From Gluconobacter vitians (GTDB lineage Bacteria; Pseudomonadota; Alphaproteobacteria; Acetobacterales; Acetobacteraceae): a stretch of 61,195 nt of DNA. The notes under the pieces were generated by a model, which worked only from the letters and a program-made list of their open reading frames with translations, was not told the origin of the DNA and searched no databases. Made by a program: the position numbers and the translations under genes. Below are positions 33,564-42,354 of this stretch, piece after piece. Position 1 is the first letter of the stretch, and each line of letters starts with the position of its first letter. The stretch spans positions 1 to 61,195 of the forward strand of contig NZ_JABCQG010000017.1 of NCBI RefSeq assembly GCF_015244565.1. Direction: 5' to 3'.

Positions 33564-35984
33564 TTATTTCGGCAACGCGAAGGCCACGACCTCATCGCTG
33601 TTCCGTGTTTTCAGCCCGCCATGTCCGCCCACGGCCAGCACGACATACTGCCTGCCGTCCTCTCCCATATAGGTCATGGGCGTGGCGTTGCCGCCGGCAT
33701 CAAGCTCGGTTCTGAACAGGGTATGCCCGTCATGACCATCCAGCACATGGAAGCTCTGGTCCGCCAGTGCGCCCATGAAAACGAGTCCGTTGGGCGTCGT
33801 CACACTGCCGCCCATGGAGAAGATGCTGGTGGGAAGGCCAACCGGCATCCGGAGCATGTTCGTCGGCCCGACATTTTTCGTGGTGCCCAGTGCGCGCTCC
33901 CAGATAACCCGGCGATGAACAAGGTCGATGGCCTGCATTTTGCCCCAGGGCGGCGCAAGGCACGGGGCACCGAACAGTCCGAGCCAGGGCTTGATGACAG
34001 CGGCATAGGGCAGGCCATGCTGTGGGTTGTTGGTGAAGACCGGCTCCGGATAGGGCTGGTTCCAGCCATGCCAGGGTTTGAACAGCCCTTCCTGCACGGC
34101 CCTGTCATGCGGCACGAGCGTCATGAGGAACGGGATGAACGTCGTGTTGATATACATGACGCCATGGACCGGATCGATCGTCCCGCCATACCAGTCCGCC
34201 ACACCATCGAAGGCGGGAAAGCCGATCGTCCCCTGCTCGCTGGGCGGTGTGTAGAGGCCCTTGAAGCGCATGGAATGGAAAGCAATCCGGCAGGCAAGCT
34301 GATCGAACGGTGTAGCGCCCCACAGATCGTCTTCCGTCAGATCGGGGCGACGCAGGTTCGGCATGTCCACTGAATAGGGCTGGGTCGGGGAATAGCGTTC
34401 ATTGGGAATATCCCCGCCCGGGACGGGTTTTTCCTGCACACGATAGAACGGCTGCCCCGTCCGCCGATCCAGAACGAAGAGTTCACCCTGCTTCGTGGTC
34501 TGGACGAGGGCCGGGGTGAGCGTGCCGCTGGCATCCGGCAGATCGACCAGAGACGGGCCGACGGGAAGATCGAAATCCCACAGATCATGACGCACCGCCT
34601 GAAAATGCCAGCGTTCTTCGCCAGTCGTCAGGTCCAGTGCGACGAGTGATGTGTCATATTTCTCGTCAAACGAACGCCGCTTGACCCCATAATAGTCCGG
34701 CGTCGCAATGCCGAGCGGCACATAGACCATGTTCAGCCCGGCATCGGCCGTATAGACGCCCCAGCCATTCGGAGTTCCGCGTGTGAAGCTTTCGTTGGGG
34801 CCAAGCGGACTGTTTGCCGGAACGTGGCCCATGTCCCACGCCCAGGCGAGTTGCCCGGTTGTGGCATTGAAAGCGCGGATGACGCCGGAAGGCTCATCAA
34901 CGGACTGGTCATCATAGACCCAGCCGCTCGTGACGATCCGGTTGTGCAGGACCATGGGCGGGGACGTGATGAAATGGAAGCCCGGCGGAATGGTGCCCAT
35001 GCCGTCGCGGAGGTCGATCTTCCCGTCATGCCCGAAGCTGTGACAGAGCTGCCCAGTCTCGGCATCAAGCGCGAAAAGCGTCGGCGGGGAGCCGGAATCC
35101 GTTGAGATGATGCGGTGGGTACAGTCCGTGGCCCCCGGAATGTCGGCGTAAGAAACACCACGGCAGGCCTGATAGATATTCGCGCCAAACTCGCCGCCGG
35201 GCCGGTAGTGCCAGACCTCCTTGCCGGTCGTGGCATCCAGCGCCACCACATCCCGGTGCGGCGTGCAGAAGAACAGACGATTGTCGATCTTGATGGGGGT
35301 GGCTTCGAAACTGAACTCGCGGCCGCGGGAGTTCTCGCCGGGTCGGGGAAGATCGCCACTGTGATAGACCCAGGCGACCTTCAGGTTATGGGCGTTCTGT
35401 GCGTTGATCTGCGTCGGGGCTGCAAAACGGTCTCCGGCCGGTGTGCCGCCATGGAACTGCCAGTCATTGGCGGCCATCTGGTCACTTCCGGACAGGCTCG
35501 CTCCCGTTGAGCCTGGGAAAGGGTTGAACTGCTGGTAGCGCTGGCCCGTGATGTACCAGCCACAGGCAAACATGAAGACGAACAGCGCCAGACAGCCTCC
35601 CATGCCTCCTAGGACAGTGCTGTTGATCCGGACATGGCTCCGGCTGTCCATCATCCGCCCGCCGACCCAAGGACCGAACACCCACAGACCGATGCCGGCA
35701 GGAAGAGCCAGCGGCGGAATGAGACGCCAGCCATCCAGCCCGACACGCCACAGTGCCCAGATCAGGGTATAGGCCAGAAGAGCGGCATAGAGTGCCAGAC
35801 CGGAACGCCGCCCCATGGTCAGCATGATGCCGGACAGGATCATGAGCAGACCGGCCACGGCATAATAGAATGAACCACCCAGTGCGATGAGCCGCAGCCC
35901 CGGCAGGAAGAGGGCCAGTCCCAGTATGGCGAGAGCAATACCGGTCAGGGTCTGCAATAACGGCCGGGCGGAAGACGGCGCCAT
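33564..35984 (-). CDS. Membrane-bound PQQ-dependent dehydrogenase, glucose/quinate/shikimate type
   Basis: An 806-residue quinoprotein with five N-terminal membrane segments (to about residue 145) and a periplasmic eight-bladed propeller. Blade motifs of the AxDxxTGKxxWxY type recur (VALDATTGKEVWHYRPG, VALDLTTGEERWHFQ). Likely active-site residues are Asp in RHDLWDFDLP and Lys in TTKQGELFVLD, as in E. coli Gcd. There is no heme c motif, so electrons go directly to ubiquinone. It oxidises a sugar, polyol or cyclic acid at the outer face of the membrane. It differs clearly in sequence from the Gluconobacter glucose dehydrogenase I recall, so the substrate is open. Confidence 0.93.
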   Translation of the reverse strand: MAPSSARPLLQTLTGIALAILGLALFLPGLRLIALGGSFYYAVAGLLMILSGIMLTMGRRSGLALYAALLAYTLIWALWRVGLDGWRLIPPLALPAGIGLWVFGPWVGGRMMDSRSHVRINSTVLGGMGGCLALFVFMFACGWYITGQRYQQFNPFPGSTGASLSGSDQMAANDWQFHGGTPAGDRFAAPTQINAQNAHNLKVAWVYHSGDLPRPGENSRGREFSFEATPIKIDNRLFFCTPHRDVVALDATTGKEVWHYRPGGEFGANIYQACRGVSYADIPGATDCTHRIISTDSGSPPTLFALDAETGQLCHSFGHDGKIDLRDGMGTIPPGFHFITSPPMVLHNRIVTSGWVYDDQSVDEPSGVIRAFNATTGQLAWAWDMGHVPANSPLGPNESFTRGTPNGWGVYTADAGLNMVYVPLGIATPDYYGVKRRSFDEKYDTSLVALDLTTGEERWHFQAVRHDLWDFDLPVGPSLVDLPDASGTLTPALVQTTKQGELFVLDRRTGQPFYRVQEKPVPGGDIPNERYSPTQPYSVDMPNLRRPDLTEDDLWGATPFDQLACRIAFHSMRFKGLYTPPSEQGTIGFPAFDGVADWYGGTIDPVHGVMYINTTFIPFLMTLVPHDRAVQEGLFKPWHGWNQPYPEPVFTNNPQHGLPYAAVIKPWLGLFGAPCLAPPWGKMQAIDLVHRRVIWERALGTTKNVGPTNMLRMPVGLPTSIFSMGGSVTTPNGLVFMGALADQSFHVLDGHDGHTLFRTELDAGGNATPMTYMGEDGRQYVVLAVGGHGGLKTRNSDEVVAFALPK

Positions 35985-36113
35985 GGATGTTTTTCCTTCG
36001 GAATGGATCTGAAGGATCTAAAGCGCAGCGTCAGAATGCAGTTTCTTTAAAATATAGAGAGCAGGAAAGCAGTTGGGCAGCGTTGAACGTCACCGGCTGC
36101 CCGCGGTCGGGAA

Positions 36114-36377
36114 TTAAGCGGAGACGCTGAGCAGGTGGCTCGTGTCGCTGCTGGAACCGGAGTTCGAGGAACCGCCGGACGTCGTTTCCGAAATGATGTT
36201 GCCCTGGGCGTCTTCGACGATGGTCGTCGTGGAGCCATCGGCGTTCAGCTTGGTCGTGGTGGTTTCCTGCGTGGAGGACGTGCCGCTCGATGACGAAGAC
36301 GAACTGGAAGACGACGCACTGCCCGAGCTGTAAAGGCTGCTCATGGCGGACGAGCCGATGGAGGAAATGCTTGTCAT
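36114..36377 (-). CDS. Serine/threonine-rich low-complexity protein (87 aa)
   Basis: The frame has a good ribosome site (GGAG, about nine bases before ATG 36377). It encodes a protein that is mostly Ser, Thr and Gly: MTSISSIGSSAMSSLYSSGS, a run of Ser, then a better-ordered patch TKLNADGSTTTIVEDAQGNIISETT and a Ser/Gly tail ending HLLSVSA. There is no signal peptide or membrane segment. The central patch looks like a beta-hairpin. No family is recognised; it is probably disordered. Confidence 0.65.
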   Translation of the reverse strand: MTSISSIGSSAMSSLYSSGSASSSSSSSSSSGTSSTQETTTTKLNADGSTTTIVEDAQGNIISETTSGGSSNSGSSSDTSHLLSVSA

Positions 36378-36558
36378 GGGGAAAAGACTCCGTGGGATAG
36401 GAACGAAGTCATTTTCGGATCAGAAGGTTAATAAAGGATAAGGGGCCATGTAACCGAGTGATACGGATTGTATAAGGCCATGAACCGTGTTGCTGTTACA
36501 TTGGGGATTGAGCGCCTGTTACATTCAGAATAGACGCCCGCACCGAAAATCCGGGGCC

Positions 36559-37341
36559 TCATTTCATGCCGGGAAGCTTCTTCGCGGCCTGCCAGAGGGC
36601 TTCCATCGTGGGCAGGTCCTGTTCGGCCATGGTCTGTCCCTTCTCGGCCAGCATGGCTTCCATGGCTTCAAAGCGACGGGTGAACTTGTCATTGCTGCGA
36701 CGCAGGGCGGCTTCAGGGTCGATATCCAGTTTGCGGGCCAAGCTTGCGACCGTGAAGAGAATATCGCCCAGTTCATCCTCGATCCGGTCACGGTCCCCGC
36801 CAATTTCGGCTTTCAGTTCGTCGATTTCTTCATGGACCTTGTCGAGGATACCGGTGGCATCGTCCCAGTCGAAACCCACGCGGGCCGCGCGGCGTGTCAG
36901 CTTGGCGGCGCGCATGAGGGCGGGAAGGGGCAGGGCGACACCCGCCAGCGTGCCATATTCCGCCCTGCGCTGGCGCTCGGCTTCCTTTTCCCGCTCCCAT
37001 GTGTCGTCATTCATCGCTGCATCACCAAAAACATGCGGATGGCGGCGCACAAGTTTGTCGGCAATGGTGCCTGCGACGGTCTCAAAGTCGAAATGCCCGG
37101 CTTCCGAGGCCATCTGGGCCTGAAAGACGACTTGGAGCAGCAAATCGCCCAGTTCATCGGGAATGGAATCGCGGTCGTCACGCGCAATGGCGTCCATGAC
37201 CTCGTAGGCTTCCTCGATCGCGAACGGCGCAATCGTGGCCGGGGTCTGTTCCACGTCCCACGGACAACCGCTCTCGGGGTCACGCAGGCGCTTCATGACA
37301 TCCAGCAGGCGGTCGATTTGCCGGGGGGAGGACTGGGTCAT
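36559..37341 (-). CDS. mazG: Nucleoside triphosphate pyrophosphohydrolase MazG
   Basis: A 260-residue tandem MazG protein that hydrolyses (d)NTPs to NMP and pyrophosphate. The first domain has CPWDVEQTPATIAPFAIEEAYEVMDAI and DELGDLLLQVVFQ (ExxE..ExxD metal sites); the second has EEIDELKAEI and IEDELGDILFTVASLAR. Length and order match E. coli MazG. It is a stand-alone minus-strand gene. Confidence 0.95.
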   Translation of the reverse strand: MTQSSPRQIDRLLDVMKRLRDPESGCPWDVEQTPATIAPFAIEEAYEVMDAIARDDRDSIPDELGDLLLQVVFQAQMASEAGHFDFETVAGTIADKLVRRHPHVFGDAAMNDDTWEREKEAERQRRAEYGTLAGVALPLPALMRAAKLTRRAARVGFDWDDATGILDKVHEEIDELKAEIGGDRDRIEDELGDILFTVASLARKLDIDPEAALRRSNDKFTRRFEAMEAMLAEKGQTMAEQDLPTMEALWQAAKKLPGMK

Positions 37342-37515
37342 GGAAACATCCTGCTGTTATGGGGCTGCAAGGTTCATACCCGCGAGGCTTCATGGATGAA
37401 AGCGCCAGGTCCAGCAGCAGCGGGTGACAGCATGACATTCCCGACGTAAAACGACTGCCGGACGTTTCAGGCATCTGCCGGGGCGGAACGGATTTGCAGA
37501 CAGGGTGGATGGCGC

Positions 37516-38415
37516 ATGGCACGCATTTTCATTGATGGGGAAGCAGGCACGACAGGTCTGGGCATCCGCCAGCGGATCGAGGCGCTTCCGGCCTCTTATG
37601 GTCTGGAAATCCTGTCCATCGACCCTACACTGCGAAAGGATATTGCGGCCCGCCGCTCCATGCTCGAACAGGCCGATATCGCCATCCTGTGCCTGCCGGA
37701 TGATGCGGCCCGGGAGACGGTAGCACTGGCGGAAGGGCTGGATGTCCGGATTCTGGATGCCAGCACGGCGCACCGGATTGCCGATGGCTGGGTCTATGGT
37801 TTCCCCGAAATGGATGCGGAACAGGCTGCCGCCATCAAGGGCGCGCGGTTTGTCGCCAATCCCGGCTGTTACCCGACGGGTGCCATTGCTCTGATGCGTC
37901 CGCTGGTCCGGGCGGGGCTGCTCCCGGCCGACCATCCCGTCTCGATCAACGCCGTCTCCGGCTATAGCGGGGCAGGGCGCGTGGCGATCGAGGAGCACGA
38001 GAAGAACGGCGGTCCGGCTTTCTTCCTGTATGGGCTGAACCTCAAGCACAAGCATCTGCCGGAGATCCGGCACTATTCGGGCCTGACGCGCCAGCCGCTG
38101 TTCGTACCGTCGGTCGGGCATTTCCCGCAGGGTATGATCGTCTCGATCCCGCTGCATCTGAAAGACCTGCCGGGGCAGCCTTCAGGCGCGGAACTCGAGG
38201 CCGTGCTTCAGGACGCTTACGCGGGATGTGCCCATGTGCGCGTCGTCCCCGCCGAAACCCGGCTTGAGGCTGACACCCTCGCCAATACCGACGATATGGA
38301 ACTGCGCGTTCATCATAATGGCGAGCAGGTCGTCCTGACGGCACGGCTGGACAATCTGGGGAAAGGGGCCTCGGGTGCAGCCATCCAGAACCTGCTTCTG
38401 ATGCTGGGGCTTTAA
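37516..38415 (+). CDS. argC: N-acetyl-gamma-glutamyl-phosphate reductase, type 2
   Basis: A 299-residue protein that reduces N-acetylglutamyl phosphate in arginine synthesis using NADPH. It opens with IFIDGEAGTTGLGIRQR and has catalytic Cys118 in NPGCYPTG, the GYSGAGR loop and VPSVGHFPQGMIVSIPL. The size below 320 residues and the shortened N-domain are those of the type 2 (AGPR2) group. It is followed by tRNA-Leu. Confidence 0.95.
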   Translation: MARIFIDGEAGTTGLGIRQRIEALPASYGLEILSIDPTLRKDIAARRSMLEQADIAILCLPDDAARETVALAEGLDVRILDASTAHRIADGWVYGFPEMDAEQAAAIKGARFVANPGCYPTGAIALMRPLVRAGLLPADHPVSINAVSGYSGAGRVAIEEHEKNGGPAFFLYGLNLKHKHLPEIRHYSGLTRQPLFVPSVGHFPQGMIVSIPLHLKDLPGQPSGAELEAVLQDAYAGCAHVRVVPAETRLEADTLANTDDMELRVHHNGEQVVLTARLDNLGKGASGAAIQNLLLMLGL

Positions 38416-38489
38416 AGCCTGCATTTTAAGGCCCGGATTTTGCGCTCTGGCACTTTTTCCGGGAATGCATTAGGGTTCGGGCCGCCCGC

Positions 38490-38573
38490 GCGAGAGTGGC
38501 GGAACGGTAGACGCAGTCGGCTCAAAATCGACCGCCGAAAGGCATAGGGGTTCGAGTCCCCTCTCTCGCACCA
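38490..38573 (+). tRNA. tRNA-Leu (anticodon CAA)
   Basis: The acceptor GCGAGAG pairs with CTCTCGC, followed by A and an encoded CCA. The anticodon loop CTCAAAA carries CAA, and a long variable arm (CGCCGAAAGGC) identifies a class II tRNA. The T-arm is AGGGGTTCGAGTCCCCT. Leu UUG codons are read. Confidence 0.96.
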
Positions 38574-38627
38574 TGAGCGGTCATTTCCTGCCGGAATGGC
38601 CTCAGGACCGATCAGCCCGGAACGAGC

Positions 38628-39785
38628 ATGTCCAAGCCGACTGTCAAACCCTCCCGCCCGTTCTTTTCCTCAGGTCCCTGCGCCAAGCGTCCCGGATGGT
38701 CGTTATCCGGCCTGGATCAGGCGCTGCTGGGCCGTTCGCACCGTGCGCCGGAAGGCCGCGCGCGCCTCAGGGAAGTCATTACCCGCTCGAAAGACGTGCT
38801 CGGCATTCCGTCGGACTGGCGCGTCGGCATCGTTCCGGCCTCCGATACGGGGGCCGTGGAAATGATCCTGTGGGCACTCGCGGGTGAGCGCGGGATTGAT
38901 GTCCTGTCTTTCGAAAGCTTTTCCGGAACCTGGGCGCAGGACCTGCGCGACATCCTGAAAATCGAAGATCTGCGTGTTCTGGATGCGCCTTATGGCAAGC
39001 TGCCGGACCTGACGAAAGTGGACTGGACCCGCGATGTCGTCCTGACATGGAACGGCACGACGTCGGGCGTCTGCATCCCGGATGCCAGCGCCATTCCGGC
39101 CGAACACGAAGGGCTGGTCATCTGCGATGCCACGTCTGCGGCCTTTGCGATGGATCTGCCCTGGGACCGGCTCGATATCGTGACCTGGTCCTGGCAGAAG
39201 GCTCTTGGTGGCGAGGCTGCGCATGGCATGGTGGCGCTGAGCCCGCGTGCTGCCGCCCGTCTGGCCCAACCATCGCCGCGTCCGCTGCCCAAGATTTTCC
39301 GTCTGGCCAACAAGAAGGGCCTGATCGAAGCCATCTTCGAAGGCGATACGATCAACACGCCGTCCATGCTCTGCGTCGAGGACGCGCTGGACGGTCTGCG
39401 CTGGGCTGAACAGATTGGCGGTCTTCCGGCTCTGAAGGCCCGTTCGCAGCAGAATCTGGCTGCCGTGACGAAGTGGATTGCGACAGCGGGCTGGGTGTCT
39501 TTCCTGTCCGCAGAGGAAGAAACGCGCTCCAGCACGTCGATCTGCCTGAAAATCACGGCCCCTTGGTTTGAAAACCTGTCCGCCGAAGCAAAAGGCAAGG
39601 CCGTCAAGCATCTGACGGGTCTCGTGGCGAAGGAGGGCGCGGGTTACGATCTTGCGTCCTATCGTGATGCTCCGGCCGGCCTGCGGATCTGGGGTGGGGC
39701 CACGGTCGAGACGGCCGATATCGAAGCGTTGCTGCCTTGGCTGGACTGGGCGTATGAGCACACCCGTGCGGAGTTTTCGGCATGA
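38628..39785 (+). CDS. serC: Phosphoserine aminotransferase
   Basis: A 385-residue PLP enzyme for serine synthesis of the alphaproteobacterial SerC type. It starts [15 protein letters not shown], has [12 protein letters not shown] and [14 protein letters not shown], and the PLP lysine Lys191 in SWQKALGGE. Its stop overlaps the hisZ start (ATGA). In many relatives serA sits between serC and hisZ; here they are directly joined. Confidence 0.95.
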   Translation: MSKPTVKPSRPFFSSGPCAKRPGWSLSGLDQALLGRSHRAPEGRARLREVITRSKDVLGIPSDWRVGIVPASDTGAVEMILWALAGERGIDVLSFESFSGTWAQDLRDILKIEDLRVLDAPYGKLPDLTKVDWTRDVVLTWNGTTSGVCIPDASAIPAEHEGLVICDATSAAFAMDLPWDRLDIVTWSWQKALGGEAAHGMVALSPRAAARLAQPSPRPLPKIFRLANKKGLIEAIFEGDTINTPSMLCVEDALDGLRWAEQIGGLPALKARSQQNLAAVTKWIATAGWVSFLSAEEETRSSTSICLKITAPWFENLSAEAKGKAVKHLTGLVAKEGAGYDLASYRDAPAGLRIWGGATVETADIEALLPWLDWAYEHTRAEFSA

Positions 39786-40921
39786 GCCTGTATTCCGAGA
39801 CCCCGAGCGCCGCACTTCTGCCATCTGGTTTTGCCGATCTTCTTCCCGGTGAGGCCGAAGCGGAAGCCCGCGGCATCGCCAGTGTGATGGAAGCATTTTC
39901 CCGTCACGGCTATCAGCGTGTTCGCCCGCCCCTGCTGGAGTTTGAAAGCTCTCTGCTGGGTGGCTCCGGCGAATCCCTTGCGCCCCAGACCTTCCGTCTG
40001 ATGGACCCGAATTCGCATCGCATGATGGCGCTACGTCCGGACATGACGACACAGATCGCGCGCATTGCGAGCATCCGTCTTCAGGACGCGCCGCGCCCGC
40101 TGCGCCTGTCCTATTCGGGAAGCTGTATCGTTGTCGGGACGCCGGGCCGCGAAGCTGATCGTCAGGTCTCGCAGGCCGGGATCGAACTGATTGGTCCTGA
40201 CAGCGCGCAGGCGGATGCGGAAGTCATTGCCCTCGGCGCGAAGGCGCTTGCGGAACTGGGGATCGAAGGCGTGTCCTTCGATCTGTCCATGCCCGCACTG
40301 GCTCTGGGCCTGATCGAAGGCGTCATTCCCGAAGTCGATCGTGAACCCCTGCTACACGCACTGGACCGCAAGGATGCCAGCGCCGTGGCCGAGCTTGGTG
40401 GCCTGATTGCCGGAATGCTGGCGGTCATGCTGCGCGCCGCCGGACCTGCCGACCGTGCGCTGGATCTGCTGGCTTCGCTGGATTACCCCAAGGAGGTTGT
40501 TGGCCATTTCGAGCGTCTGGCGGCATCCGTGGCGGCGATCCGCGAGCGTAGCCCGGATCTGCGTTTGACGATTGATCCCGTCGATTTCCGTGGGTGGCGC
40601 TATCATACCGGACTGTGTGTGACGGTGTTCTCGACCAGTTCGCGTGAGGAACTGGGACGGGGTGGTCGCTATTTGGCCGGGCAGGAGCCTGCCTGTGGTC
40701 TGACGCTTCGTCCGCAGGCCCTTTTACGTGCGGCTCCGGTGTCTGCGTCGCGTCCGCGCTGTTACGTTCCGGTTGATCTCGATGCGGCCAGCCTTTCCGG
40801 TCTGCACAAGGCCGGTTACGCCACGGTCTCTGCTTTGTCGCACGATGAAGACGCGGCTGCTCAGGCACGCCATCTGCGCTGCACCCATGTCTGGAAGGAT
40901 GGTGCGGCCCAGCCGCTCTGA
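39782..40921 (+). CDS. hisZ: ATP phosphoribosyltransferase regulatory subunit
   Basis: A 379-residue paralogue of histidyl-tRNA synthetase that lacks the anticodon domain. HisS-like motifs include [13 protein letters not shown] at the start, [14 protein letters not shown] (motif 2 region) and YSGSCI, followed by [17 protein letters not shown] and GRGGRYLAG. HisZ associates with short HisG for the first step of histidine synthesis; no hisG lies in the window. It is coupled to serC and precedes purA. Confidence 0.93.
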   Translation: MSLYSETPSAALLPSGFADLLPGEAEAEARGIASVMEAFSRHGYQRVRPPLLEFESSLLGGSGESLAPQTFRLMDPNSHRMMALRPDMTTQIARIASIRLQDAPRPLRLSYSGSCIVVGTPGREADRQVSQAGIELIGPDSAQADAEVIALGAKALAELGIEGVSFDLSMPALALGLIEGVIPEVDREPLLHALDRKDASAVAELGGLIAGMLAVMLRAAGPADRALDLLASLDYPKEVVGHFERLAASVAAIRERSPDLRLTIDPVDFRGWRYHTGLCVTVFSTSSREELGRGGRYLAGQEPACGLTLRPQALLRAAPVSASRPRCYVPVDLDAASLSGLHKAGYATVSALSHDEDAAAQARHLRCTHVWKDGAAQPL

Positions 40922-40975
40922 TCCGTCGTTCCCTTTCGTTTTTCCACAGTCTCGTCAGTTCTAGGAAGTCAGCTC

Positions 40976-42265
40976 ATGTCCAACGTCACCGTGATCGGAA
41001 CCCAGTGGGGGGACGAGGGTAAAGGCAAGATCGTCGACTGGCTCGCCAGCCGCGCCGATATCGTTGTCCGCTTTCAGGGTGGTCACAACGCCGGTCACAC
41101 GCTGGTCGTGGGCGATCAGGTCTACAAGCTCTCCCTGCTGCCCTCCGGTCTGGTTCGCGGCAAGATCGGTGTGATCGGCAATGGTGTCGTCGTGGACCCG
41201 AAGGCCCTGATGACCGAGATCGACCGCGTGACGGCACAGGGTCTGGTTGTTACGCCCGAGACGCTGTGGATCGCCGAGAACGCGCCGCTGATCCTGCCGG
41301 TCCACGGTGCGCTCGACCGGGCCCGTGAAGCCGCCCGTGGCGACCACAAGATTGGCACGACGGGCCGCGGTATCGGTCCGGCCTATGAAGACAAGGTGGC
41401 CCGTCGCGCCATCCGCATCTGCGATCTGGCCGAGCCCGAGACGCTGGACTGGAAGCTGGACGAACTGCTCCTGCACCACAACACGCTGCTTGCCGGTCTG
41501 GGTGCCGAGACCTTCACCAAGGAGCAGCTCAAGGACTTCCTGGCCGAGATCACGCCGCGTCTGCTGCCGTTCTCCTGTCAGGTCTGGGATCGTCTGGACG
41601 AAGCCCGCCGTGCCGGTCGCCGCATCCTGTTCGAAGGTGCGCAGGCCGTCATGCTGGATGTCGATCACGGTACCTATCCGTTCGTCACCAGCTCCAACAC
41701 GGTTGCGGCCGTGGCAGCGTCGGGCAGCGGTGTCAGCCCGTCTTCCGTTGGCTTCGTGCTCGGGATCGCCAAGGCTTACACGACCCGCGTGGGTGAGGGG
41801 CCGTTCCCGACCGAACTGCACGATCAGACCGGCCGCACCCTCGGCGAGCGTGGCCATGAGTTCGGCACCGTCACCGGTCGTCCGCGTCGCTGCGGCTGGT
41901 TCGATGCGGTTCTGATCCGTCGTGCTGTCCGCGTCGGTGGCGTCAGCGGCATTGCCCTGACGAAGCTGGACGTGTTGGATGGTCTGGACGAAATCTCCAT
42001 CTGCGTCGGTTATGAGCTGGATGGTCAGAAGATCGAGACCTTCCCATCCGCTCCGGGTGCACAGGCCCGCGTCAAGCCGGTCTACGAGACGATGCCGGGC
42101 TGGAAAGAAACGACCGCAGGCGCCCGTTCCTGGGCTGAACTCCCGGCACAGGCCATCAAGTATGTCCGTCGCATCGAGGAACTGATCGAAGCCCCGGTAA
42201 CGTTGCTCTCCACCAGCCCGGAACGTGACGACACCATCCTGATGCGCGATCCGTTCGAGGATTGA
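40976..42265 (+). CDS. purA: Adenylosuccinate synthetase
   Basis: A 429-residue GTP-dependent enzyme joining IMP and aspartate. The P-loop [11 protein letters not shown] is at 8-18, GGHNAGHT near 38-45, and [36 protein letters not shown] (in parts) and the aspartate loop [14 protein letters not shown] are all present. The position after hisZ is conserved in alphaproteobacteria. Confidence 0.97.
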   Translation: MSNVTVIGTQWGDEGKGKIVDWLASRADIVVRFQGGHNAGHTLVVGDQVYKLSLLPSGLVRGKIGVIGNGVVVDPKALMTEIDRVTAQGLVVTPETLWIAENAPLILPVHGALDRAREAARGDHKIGTTGRGIGPAYEDKVARRAIRICDLAEPETLDWKLDELLLHHNTLLAGLGAETFTKEQLKDFLAEITPRLLPFSCQVWDRLDEARRAGRRILFEGAQAVMLDVDHGTYPFVTSSNTVAAVAASGSGVSPSSVGFVLGIAKAYTTRVGEGPFPTELHDQTGRTLGERGHEFGTVTGRPRRCGWFDAVLIRRAVRVGGVSGIALTKLDVLDGLDEISICVGYELDGQKIETFPSAPGAQARVKPVYETMPGWKETTAGARSWAELPAQAIKYVRRIEELIEAPVTLLSTSPERDDTILMRDPFED

Positions 42266-42309
42266 TTTTTCAGCTCTGGAATCGGTTCCTGCATTAACGA
42301 AGTCTCAAT

Positions 42310-42338
42310 CCCTGTCCGGCACAAAAGACCGGACAGGG
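42310..42338 (+). repeat. Perfect ten-base hairpin between purA and the pseudokinase gene
   Basis: CCCTGTCCGG, nine bases, CCGGACAGGG forms a stable stem without a U-run, ending six bases before the probable ribosome site (ACGGGA) of the next gene. It may slow read-through or shield the translation start. Confidence 0.55.
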
Positions 42339-42354
42339 GAACAACGGGATTTCG

